Shown piece after piece: positions 38,255 to 46,457 of a stretch of 64,000 nucleotides of DNA (its first letter is position 1; every line of letters begins with the position of its first letter). The translations under genes were made by a program, and so were the position numbers. The stretch is from Trichomonas vaginalis G3. Lineage: Eukaryota; Parabasalia; Trichomonadida; Trichomonadidae. The notes beneath the pieces are model-generated. The model made no database searches. It was not told the origin of the DNA and saw only the letters and a list, made by a program, of their open reading frames with translations. The DNA is taken from the NCBI RefSeq assembly GCF_026262505.1, contig NC_067204.1, positions 3,629,797-3,693,796 on the forward strand. Direction: 5' to 3'.

Positions 38255-39134
38255 ATGCAAGTCAGAAATATTCAGAACATAGCACCGAGTCTAACTGACA
38301 AGAGTATAAAGATATACTATGAACACGTTATGATGAAACTACCAAAATTCAAGAAAGTCAGTATAACTTATGAATATCCAAGACACTGGGTAGAGTATGT
38401 AGGAGTGAGAAAGCTATTGAAATAAGACAAGTTAGAAGTATTCCAGCAGGAAGAACAATATTATTGAAGAACTTTAATGTTTTGAGGTATAATGATGAAA
38501 CAAAGAAGCAAGATAGTTTTCCTGTTGCTGTGTATGTGAACCTAGACACAGGAGATGACATGAAAGTTTTTAACACAAAGCTTCAAACGGTAGTGAGAGA
38601 ACAACTGACTGCGGAAGGACATCCATTACTTCAGAAGTTACCATAGTATATAATTTTGAAACAAATGCAATAGATTTTAAAGTCGTCTCTGCAAAGAAGT
38701 CAGGTTTTACATTTAATGAAGCAGATGTATATTCGAATGAAAACTTCAAAGCTATTGCATGGTTAGATAATGACGATTGCTTTAAGAAAATATTTAAATT
38801 CAGTGACTCAAAGATGTCAATAGATGACCTTCGTGGAATGTTACCATCGACGTTTACAGTAGAAGGTTCAGCAGGATTGCTTACAAGATTGTCAATTGGT
38901 GGTATTTGGTCTCGTGAGAACATTGTTATAAAATCCAGTATAAGTGAATTTGCTGAAGAATCTATATTATGTCTTTCAAACTACATGTATTCGCCACCGA
39001 AGCATTATAGTATAACAAACTTTGTCAGTAAGTTTAACATAAGACTTGTCGAACCTTCTTCAATGAAAGATGTTGTGCTACCTAAAGATGGAAAGGATGG
39101 ACTCATTATTGAGATGATTTTAATAGCATATTAA
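38255..39134 (+). pseudogene. Maverick B: minor capsid-type region
   Basis: Beta-rich coding region starting MQVRNIQNIAPSLTDKSI, with later text MSIDDLRGMLPSTFTVEGS and ending LIIEMILIAY. Between the packaging ATPase and the amphipathic protein gene, this is where Mavericks usually carry minor capsid genes. No decisive motif. The region is broken. Confidence 0.4.
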
Positions 39135-39359
39135 ATGAGCTTGTTCTTAAAGGTCGTTCATGATGAAATAACTGTTGTAGAAGATGTTAGCAATTGTTCA
39201 GACATTTTGAAGCGTATAGATGATATAAGAAATAAGTTAGATAGACCGCAAAGTGGTGAGGGCGAAGCCCGTGAGAACGCTTATGTTTCATTGACTTTCT
39301 CCAGTAACGAGAACTTTTATGAGATAATATTGAAGAGAGATGATTTTAATATGGTGTAA
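39135..39359 (+). CDS. Maverick B: small acidic protein, 74 aa
   Basis: Begins MSLFLKVVHDEITVVEDVSN. It abuts the preceding region and the next gene: each ATG directly follows the previous stop (TAAATG), which implies tight co-expression. Function unknown. Confidence 0.5.
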   Translation: MSLFLKVVHDEITVVEDVSNCSDILKRIDDIRNKLDRPQSGEGEARENAYVSLTFSSNENFYEIILKRDDFNMV

Positions 39360-39887
39360 ATGGTAGCTTGGGCAGCTTTAGGCGCAATGGGAACAAAAGC
39401 ATTAGCATTTGGAGCAAAAGCACTTGGAGCTTATGACGCAGTAAATAAAATGAGTGGAGGAAGGGTTTCGAAGACATTAGATGCAAATAAAGGGAAGATT
39501 GGAGGCTGGGTTGCAAAGAAGTTAAGATTAAATAAAATAGGCCTCATAAATAAAGCATCCAATTTGGTTGCGACTGAGTCAGAAAATGCTTTAGGAAAGG
39601 ACGATGAGTTTGCAAAACATGCAAAAGACTTTAATGACCAGATGAAAGGTGAAACAATGCATTTAAATAGAGTCGATGGAACTAAAGAAAATGTTTCTTC
39701 TCCACCAGTAGTTCTTCCGTATGGTCCCTATGGAATGTATGGAAACCCTTACGAAAGACCATTTGACCCATTGACTGGTGGAAGTAACTGGTATCATTAC
39801 GGACGAAGAAGAAAGACAGTTAAGCTGGAGACAGACGTGAAGAAAGCAACTAAAAAGAAACCAAGGAAGAGAGTTATAAAGCAATGA
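39360..39887 (+). CDS. Maverick B: amphipathic/basic minor-capsid-like protein
   Basis: The 175-aa product begins MVAWAALGAMGTKALAFGAK, a Gly/Ala-rich amphipathic segment, then KLRLNKIGLINKASNL, a Pro/Tyr/Gly-rich stretch (LPYGPYGMYGNPYERPFDP), and ends with a lysine-rich tail (KKATKKKPRKRVIKQ). An amphipathic start with a basic tail is what pVI/pX-like minor capsid proteins of adenovirus relatives look like. It has the same general style as the proteins at 9776 and 14531. Confidence 0.5.
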   Translation: MVAWAALGAMGTKALAFGAKALGAYDAVNKMSGGRVSKTLDANKGKIGGWVAKKLRLNKIGLINKASNLVATESENALGKDDEFAKHAKDFNDQMKGETMHLNRVDGTKENVSSPPVVLPYGPYGMYGNPYERPFDPLTGGSNWYHYGRRRKTVKLETDVKKATKKKPRKRVIKQ

Positions 39888-39895
39888 ATTCAACA

Positions 39896-39955
39896 GGGTT
39901 AGAAATGAGGTTAGAAAACGTGTTAGATCTAACATTCTAACATAAACATTATTTT
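39896..39955. repeat. Isolated unit of the GTTAGATCTAAC repeat
   Basis: GTTAGAAAACGT, GTTAGATCTAAC (39922-39933) and ATTCTAACATAAACATTATT, same orientation as the 30.1 and 31.0 kb copies. It lies between two plus-strand genes. Confidence 0.8.
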
Positions 39956-40039
39956 TGTGCTATGTTTTCATACGTGTGAGGGTGGTGATATCATTTATTT
40001 TTAAGTTTATTTTTACTGAAAATTTTTATTTGGATGTAA

Positions 40040-40324
40040 ATGACAGAACAAAAGCAACTCATTCGAATTCCACAGTATAACAAACATACATTTAAACATT
40101 TATTCTTCCTTCCTGAGCATAACATGTTCTTTCAAATACATCCGAGACCAGTTGACTTTTCATTGACTGTGTATAAAGATAGAAATAGTTATATCATTAA
40201 ACCATACGATGACGAAGGTAAGTTATGTAAATTGTACGTTAAGAAGTTAGAGAAAGTTTATGGCTTCAAGTATGACTACAATAGGGTTAACACTGATGAT
40301 GAAGATATTGAGGAAAATTTATGA
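40040..40324 (+). CDS. Maverick B: last small gene, 94 aa
   Basis: Begins MTEQKQLIRIPQYNKHTFKH, mixed composition, with an acidic tail (DDEDIEENL). The leader TTTTTATTTGGATGTAA is of the element class. No known domain. It is the last gene before the iterons at the right end. Confidence 0.5.
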   Translation: MTEQKQLIRIPQYNKHTFKHLFFLPEHNMFFQIHPRPVDFSLTVYKDRNSYIIKPYDDEGKLCKLYVKKLEKVYGFKYDYNRVNTDDEDIEENL

Positions 40325-40327
40325 GAA

Positions 40328-40405
40328 CATTAGTGAAGTTGTTAGTGAGAACGATAGTGAGAACGTTTATTTTTACATTAGTGAGTTCGTTAGTGAAGTG
40401 GTTGG
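40328..40405. repeat. 12-bp iterons near the right end of Maverick B
   Basis: Five TTAGTGA-type units (ATTAGTGAAGTT, GTTAGTGAGAAC, ATAGTGAGAACG, then ATTAGTGAGTTC and GTTAGTGAAGTG) recur at 11-13 bp spacing with one spacer of about 12 bp. Phased iterons this close to the end of a linear element could be replication or integrase binding sites. Confidence 0.6.
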
Positions 40406-40479
40406 CGGCTTTGTAAATATTTAAGGTTAAGTTAGTTTTTGCGTTCGTGTTGTAAAATATACGTTAACGGTTTTGTAAA

Positions 40480-41175
40480 GTGTCAAATTCACAAGTATTG
40501 GGTAAAGTGGAACGCAGTGCCACCATACCCAAGATAACCATACTAACTCACAGATACTTCAAAGAAAATCATTTCACCAAGACGCGATTAGAGCATGCCG
40601 GGCCAGAAACAGCAGTAAGATATTGGGCGCTTTCACCCAATCTTATCTGGCACGCAGATGTTCATTATTTTAGGGGTGTTCGTGGCCAGTATATTTATGG
40701 CATAATCGACGATTTTAGCCGCAAAGTCCTAGCGTGTATACAAATACCAGATATGCTGGCAGCGACGACAGCGAACGTTGCGGCTTCCGCCTTCATTGAA
40801 TTTGGCGCCCCTTATTGTTTCTGGACCGACAACGGTTCAGAAAATAGGGGCGCCTTTCAAGATCTACTTGATCTTTGGGGCGTCCAATGGCGGCATACAG
40901 ACTCTCATTCTCCCTACCAAAATGGGAAGATTGAGAGATTCTGGCCGACATTGGAGCGCTGCCAAAGCATTCAGGCTATTCCTGCCTTTATTTGGGAGTA
41001 CAATAATAACACACCGCATGAAGATCTCCTAATTAATCCATTAACTGGAACAAATTACATGCCAAATCAAATGTATCAGCTGAAACCGAAATACACAAAT
41101 GCAGATACAGAAAGGTTGTGGCAAATATGGGATACAGATACAGGCATGACTGCTGTTGACACATTCACAGCGTAA
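40480..41175 (+). mobile_element. IS481/IS3-like integrase-core ORF
   Basis: A 231-codon frame encodes a DDE integrase core of a type distinct from the Maverick integrases: LIWHADVHYFRG (first D), YIYGIIDDFSRKVLACI, FWTDNGSENRGAF (second D) and SPYQNGKIERFWPTLE (E). This is closer to bacterial IS3/IS481 and Ginger-type integrases. There is a short N-terminal extension and no other domain. It starts about 30 bases beyond the point where Maverick B seems to end. I found no inverted repeats around it, so it may be a lone remnant or a stand-alone gene. GC content is higher than the surroundings. Confidence 0.65.
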
Positions 41176-41574
41176 TAATAAACATAATTTTTTAATTTCA
41201 TTTTTAACAAGTTTTTTTAAATGTATGTAATGAATAATTCATTAGAATATGATAATGCACATTGTAACAGAATAGAACAATCACCAAATTTTTTTTTGAA
41301 ATTAAAAAATAAAAGTAAAAAGTATAAAGTAATCTAACCAAAAAAGATATTTAAAAGAATTTTGGAAAAAACAGAATAAGGATAATGATATTTTTTAGAT
41401 ACACAATTGATGTACTGAAGATAATCCGGTAAAATGATGATATAAAATTAGATTATTTTACAAGTAGCTAAAAGAATAAAACTATAATATAAAATAAATG
41501 AAGTTTAATGAAACAATAAAGGTTAAATAAATAATAAAGATTTTTATTTTATATCAGTATTGAGAAGAAGTAAC
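41176..41574. other. AT-rich stretch, nothing recognised
   Basis: About 400 bases of A/T-rich DNA between the integrase ORF and the tandem array. No gene visible. Confidence 0.4.
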
Positions 41575-42095
41575 AGCTGACACTTGGTAGACAACTTCTT
41601 TATGTCTAGAAAATTCTATCTTGCCTTTTATTTTTTTCTCGCTGTGAAACGTATTCGGTCATTTTTTTAAAAATTAATTTTTTGTTAGAGATAAGAGCTA
41701 AAACTCGGTAAACAACTTCTTTATGTCTAGAAAATTCTATCTTGCCTTTTATTTTTTTTCTCGCTGTGAAACGTATTCGGTCATTTTTTTAAAAATTAAT
41801 TTTTGTTAGAGATAAGAGCTAAAACTCGGTAAACAACTTCTTTATGTCTAGAAAATTCTATCTTGCCTTTTATTTTTTTCTCGCTGTGAAACGTATTCGG
41901 TCATTTTTTTTAAAAATTAATTTTTTGTTAGAGATAAGAGCTAAAACTCGGTAAACAACTTCTTTTATGTCTAGAAAATTCTATCTTGCCTTTTATTTTT
42001 TTCTCGCTGTGAAACGTATTCGGTCATTTTTTTTAAAAATTAATTTTTTGTTAGAGATAAGAGCTAAAACTTTGCAGACAACTCCCCCATGTCTA
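41575..42095. repeat. 121-123-bp tandem repeat, about 4.3 copies
   Basis: Four nearly identical units containing ACTCGGTAAACAACTTCTTT, GTCTAGAAAATTCTATCTTG and CTCGCTGTGAAACGTATTCG are followed by a diverged partial fifth. Periods are 121, 121, 122 and 123 bp; differences are mainly in T-run length. Copies 2-4 are almost identical, so the expansion is recent. No coding capacity is evident. Confidence 0.9.
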
Positions 42096-43534
42096 GCAAA
42101 TTTAACATTCGTCTCCAATTTTTATATATTTGGTTTAGAATGTTCGAAAATGCGTAATATGGTCATTAATATTAATTGAAAAGAACCTTGAATTAATTTA
42201 ATCTGATCTCACAAAATATTTTAAATTACAAACTTTGTAGTTTGAATAGATAATTAGTATTAAACTCAAATAACTAGTTTATTTTGGAATAAAAATTATT
42301 TGAATTTATTCAATTTTGTGAATTTTCCTTCAAAAATCAAGTTTAAATATCTTATTTGCCATATAATTATAAATACAATGAAACATATTCGAAATTGAAA
42401 AGAATGACTTTTTCTGTTCTTTCAATCATTCAATTTGAATTTTGCAATATTGGATTTCTCATTAAATAGCTATTAAAAACAACAAGCAATTTAACTTACT
42501 TTCAAATTTATTTGTGTTATATTCAATCTTCTCAAAACTTATAATTTTCGGCTATAGCATGATTATATGCTATATAATATAATAAACCTATAATAGTATC
42601 ATTCTTTCAATTATTTGAAGAGAAAACCGAAAAAATCTATTTTCGGTCTATAACAATTTTGAATTGCAACCGATTTTTTTCCCCAAATTCTGAATAATTT
42701 GGTGGAAAAATTATTTCCTGTCTTCATCACATAAATTTTTTTTCCAAATTATGTGATGCATGGTATGGGGATAGAAGGCTCAGTTTTACTATGCGATGTT
42801 ATTGTATGCAACTAAATCATATTCCAATCAAACAATTCAAATCCTGAGGAAGGAAAACTCCAATTAATGCATTACATAGATCCAACAATATTTAATTATA
42901 TATGTAATAGATAAGTAGCATATTCATAATATCTTTATTCACTTTCTTTAGCTATTTTTCGACAATTGCGGGAAAAAAAAGTACCGATATTGATGTAACA
43001 AAAAGTCTCAATACTTGTCCTTTCGCTAAACTACTGTTCTCTTTCTTAACAGTAAAAAGATTGTTAAATGTATGAAATCAAATTTCGGTATGATGCAAAA
43101 TGTTACTTTAGTACTAAGGTTATATACTTAAGTTGAAATTTAATTGTATATACCGGATCTATTAAACTGAAATGAAAAGTTATAAAATGAAAAAGATAAA
43201 AATCGTATTAAAATCTTTTATTTTGTATGTATCTACTGTATTTTGAATCAAAACAAGTAACTACATTTGATTTTTAATTGATTGTTGTTGAATAAATTTA
43301 AATTTGATGAAAACTTCATTTAAATGCTATTAATTACAAAGCAAGAGAATGTATAAATATATTCTTGAGTTATCTTTGATTTAAAGAATTTGGAATTTTA
43401 AATATTCGTTTTCATCATAGAGAATGCGACTTTTTATCAGATAATCTATTTCAATTCATATAGGCAATTCATTTCTCGCAATTACATCAAAAATAAAGTC
43501 CATGGTCCAAAATTTGCGGTTTTGACAACATGGG
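42096..43534. other. Long AT-rich intergenic region
   Basis: About 1.4 kb with no gene. One 10-bp hairpin (CATCACATAA with TTATGTGATG, near 42,725-42,757) is visible. Nothing else stands out. Confidence 0.45.
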
Positions 43535-43543
43535 CCTTTTCTA
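43535..43543 (+). promoter_or_regulatory. CCTTT start-site motif of the S28 gene
   Basis: CCTTTTCTA directly precedes the ATG. A CCTTT core-promoter motif overlapping the start site is known in Trichomonas, where it can replace the initiator. Its position here would give a very short leader. Confidence 0.5.
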
Positions 43544-43750
43544 ATGGAATCAACCCAAGAACAGGTTAAGTTAGCTGTTGTCAAGCAAGTTATCGGTCGT
43601 ACAGGATCCCGTGGTGGTGTTACACAAGTTCGTGTCGAATTCCTCGATGATTCTAACCGTTCCCTCGTCCGCAATGTCAAGGGCGCCGTTCGTGAGGGTG
43701 ATATCCTTTCCCTTCTCGAAACAGAGCGTGAAGCCCGCCGTCTTAGATAA
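43544..43750 (+). CDS. RPS28: 40S ribosomal protein S28 (eS28)
   Basis: The 68-aa product matches eukaryotic S28 over its whole length. It begins with the [20 protein letters not shown] strand pair, continues with QVRVEFLDD and [20 protein letters not shown], and ends with the invariant EREARRLR. S28 is an OB-fold protein near the mRNA exit channel of the small subunit. The length is normal. Codon use is biased to C-ending codons (CGT/CTC/GTC/TCC), as expected of a highly expressed gene. The stop is followed by AACA: TAA plus A gives the TAAA often used as polyadenylation signal in trichomonads. Confidence 0.97.
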   Translation: MESTQEQVKLAVVKQVIGRTGSRGGVTQVRVEFLDDSNRSLVRNVKGAVREGDILSLLETEREARRLR

Positions 43751-44130
43751 ACAATTCAACAGGTATTCTTCTAACAAATATCTTTTTCATAAAAAATTGA
43801 ATTTCTTAGGGCGCATTAAAATAACGCTTGTTAATACCTTCCTTTTACGTTTATAATCATGCATAGGCCTTCATATCCTATGATATCACATAACTTTTTT
43901 TTTCATATTTTTTTTTGTGAATGTGAATTATATGATAAGCCCTATGCTTTATCATAACTTTAGCAATAACATTATAAAGTAAAAGCAATAGAAAAACAGA
44001 AAACAATTTAGCATTATAATTTTATATGTGATAATAATATATAAGTAGCAGTCAAATATAACAAATTTCTAAAAAACAAAAATATAAACTTTATCAATAT
44101 TATTACAAAACAAAAAATTTTATAGTTAAT
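43751..44130. other. Intergenic, convergent gene ends
   Basis: 380 bases between convergent genes. Imperfect inverted sequences (CATAGG and CCTATG near 43,862-43,880) occur. No gene is recognised. Confidence 0.4.
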
Positions 44131-46161
44131 CTATATATCCATTGCTGATCCAAGTGGTCCTGTGCAATAAACAGGTTGAATTGCCTTCCTGAAATCAAAG
44201 GTCTCAGGAATCTCTTCACTTCCTATGTTTAAAAGAGATCTAATTCTATGAACGTAGCTTGGAAACGCCTGCAGCACAGAAGGAAGCCTATCAACTGTCT
44301 GTCCCTCGCTAGAAATCTTTATATGAGGCAACATGTACATCTGATACAAAGGTGCGAAATTTGTCAAAACAGCGTCAACGTGCATCACAATTGGTTCTGG
44401 AGTTTCTTTGATAACATCTGCACCAAAGAATGCCCACATCAAAGCTCTAAACAGGATAGCACCAACAACATCATTCATTGTCATCAGAGGGCTTGAAAAC
44501 ATCCAAGAAAACAGAAATTCTGTTGCTTTTTCAACGAATTTTGCTGTTGATTCTTTCGAAACATTTCTTGACGAAATCATTGATAATAAACCACACCAAA
44601 TCACATCAAGATTCATCATCATTGAAGGAGAAGGAGGTTGCACACTTAGTCCGAAGTTATATCCATATATATCCCTCGAATAAAAGATCGAAACAGTCTC
44701 AGAAACAGAAATATCAATTTGGTTTTTGAAAATATCACTTAAATCATCAGGACACTCTGCGCTTTCCATGGCTGTTCCGAGGTCTTTCTGGCCTTGACGT
44801 AGAGGAAGAGTGCTTCCAAATGGCTTCTGAAGCCTGTTCTTTAGGAAATTGAACACAGAACTGGAATAACAATCTAAAACAGTGTCAAATGAACCATTGT
44901 GTAAAAATATCTTTAATGGTTCGTTTTTCCTGTAATCAAGGAAAGATGTTGGATCACTGAGCCTCAGCCAATGACATATCTGTGCAACACATGTTGCTAA
45001 TGTTACTTTTTGGGATAATAACATTTGAACAACTTGAATTAGAGCTAATCCACAACAAACTCGTTCTCTTTTACCTGGAGCGGCTGAGATATGAATCTTT
45101 GCTGCTATTCTTATCAATAAATCTACTTCTGACTGTTCTGTGGCACTATCTACGAAGTTATCTGGGAATTTCGCTTCAGGAAGTGAAAGATCTGCGAAGG
45201 TATTGGGATTCATAAGGACATCATGGGGTATATATAAATCTACGGGGACTTCCTCGATCGGGGATGCTAAGGATTTGTAAATTCCGGCAATCAAAAAATT
45301 GGCCAATGTATAACTTCCGTTTTTTCCATTAAAATAGGACGGTAAATCGTTAGATGTAATAATTCTTAAACAATGTTGTGTGTAAACAAAGATTCCGTCT
45401 TGAGAAAAACAGTTTCTTGAACAAGAATACGCTTTGCTTACGTTTCCGAATGCATAATGTATGTAAGTTTTGTATTTATACGCGTCATTAACTCCATCAA
45501 GCTGATCAAAGTGTTCGTATGCCGATTTATATTTGAAATTTATTAAATCTAAAACTCCTTCAGCAAGATGACATTGAACATTCTTTTCCTTGCACTGTTT
45601 AATTGTTTCTTGCGCTAATTCTGTTTGATTTGAAAGAACTGCAAAATAAGCTAATGAAGCTAAAAAATTTGGATCATCGTTATATTTACGCGCATTTGTA
45701 TAATCTAAAACGGCTTCCTTGTACTGCTGACTTTCTGCAAATGCATCACCTCGGATTGTTAAGATATTTTTCTTATTTTCATCACTTTCGTCAATTTTTT
45801 CTGAATTTGTAGTTAAATAATGAAGAGATGCTAAGTGTTGTAGATGCATGAAAGCATTTTGTATTTTTGGTGGTACATATGTCTTGTGGAAAAATGAATC
45901 TTCATAAATTTCTGAAACTTGAGTAGTAGGTGTAATAAAATTAGCCGCATTCATATCTTGAGCAGCAAGCATATCTGCTTTTGCTTTATGAAGCATTTCA
46001 AGTTTAATGTAACAATATGCTCTATTTTCATAGATAATAGCAAGAGCAGAAGGATGTGGATTTAATTGAATTGCAGATGTATATGCAGCTATAGCTTTGC
46101 TATATTCTCGTTGATAGCAAAACGTATTTCCTTGTTCAACAAATCGCTTATAATCATTCAT
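44131..46161 (-). CDS. TTC13/SRFR1-like TPR protein
   Basis: The 676-aa protein starts with a clear TPR pair (residues about 1-70: YKRFVEQGNTFCYQREYSKA, AIAAYTSAIQLNPHPSAL). More degenerate TPR-like helices follow (about 130-290, for example ILTIRGDAFAESQQYKEAVL). A long C-terminal region is not TPR. Its DIYGYNFGLSVQPPSPSMMM segment and the following Trp/Phe-rich helices recall the conserved C-terminal half of animal TTC13 and plant SRFR1, which has a 'GFDFSIRTPC..P.RW' block at the same place. SRFR1 is a repressor of immune gene expression in plants; the function of TTC13 is poorly known. I therefore name only the likeness. The two genes around it are convergent (S28 side) and tandem (SMC1 side). 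Confidence 0.5.
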   Translation of the reverse strand: MNDYKRFVEQGNTFCYQREYSKAIAAYTSAIQLNPHPSALAIIYENRAYCYIKLEMLHKAKADMLAAQDMNAANFITPTTQVSEIYEDSFFHKTYVPPKIQNAFMHLQHLASLHYLTTNSEKIDESDENKKNILTIRGDAFAESQQYKEAVLDYTNARKYNDDPNFLASLAYFAVLSNQTELAQETIKQCKEKNVQCHLAEGVLDLINFKYKSAYEHFDQLDGVNDAYKYKTYIHYAFGNVSKAYSCSRNCFSQDGIFVYTQHCLRIITSNDLPSYFNGKNGSYTLANFLIAGIYKSLASPIEEVPVDLYIPHDVLMNPNTFADLSLPEAKFPDNFVDSATEQSEVDLLIRIAAKIHISAAPGKRERVCCGLALIQVVQMLLSQKVTLATCVAQICHWLRLSDPTSFLDYRKNEPLKIFLHNGSFDTVLDCYSSSVFNFLKNRLQKPFGSTLPLRQGQKDLGTAMESAECPDDLSDIFKNQIDISVSETVSIFYSRDIYGYNFGLSVQPPSPSMMMNLDVIWCGLLSMISSRNVSKESTAKFVEKATEFLFSWMFSSPLMTMNDVVGAILFRALMWAFFGADVIKETPEPIVMHVDAVLTNFAPLYQMYMLPHIKISSEGQTVDRLPSVLQAFPSYVHRIRSLLNIGSEEIPETFDFRKAIQPVYCTGPLGSAMDI

Positions 46162-46457
46162 TATTTTTATCTAGATATAAGTTGAAATATAACTTACCCT
46201 TTCATACTTTATATAGTGTTACTAGATTTATGAAAATATAAGGCTCTTTTATCCAAATTATCAAAAATTATCTTAAAATACATAAAGAACTTATCTCAAA
46301 GTATAATGTTTAAACATTTATTGTATAAAATATGATAAAAATCATATAAATTTACCGTTGGAGAAAAATCAACAATTTTTTGTTTTGTTTCGATACATTA
46401 GAACATTGAAAAAGAAATGTTTTTTATATAAAAATAAAATATTATTTATTTTTAATT

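Larger units (their letters stand above)
16090..40450. mobile_element. Maverick/Polinton element B, about 24 kb
   Basis: The block holds all hallmark genes. Replication genes are PolB and an SF3 helicase. An A32-type packaging ATPase and an rve integrase are present. Structural genes include a double-jelly-roll-type major capsid region, penton-like minor capsid genes and a fibre. Accessory genes include two KilA-N proteins. Genes are packed on both strands with 16-25 bp divergent spacers. It is degraded, with roughly twelve to fifteen breaks spread over its genes, while many genes are still open, so I judge it fairly young but dead. Terminal inverted repeats were not found by eye. The ends are approximate: left within the 15.97-16.19 kb junction, right near 40.45 kb after a set of 12-bp iterons. 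Paralogous capsid-side genes occur in two places (21.5-22.9 and 35.3-36.9 kb), so a fusion of two elements is also possible. Confidence 0.8.

Noticed and set aside
16090-40450. Terminal inverted repeats of the Maverick
   Set aside because: Only an ACAACACG plus AT-rich match was seen between the 16.1-kb junction and the reverse of the 40.45-kb end, which is not enough.
41575-42095. CRISPR or coding repeat in the 121-bp array
   Set aside because: Units are contiguous without spacers and have no common open frame.
43862-43880. Short inverted CATAGG/CCTATG as a terminator hairpin
   Set aside because: Six-base arms are too short, and hairpin terminators are not expected for eukaryotic mRNA genes.
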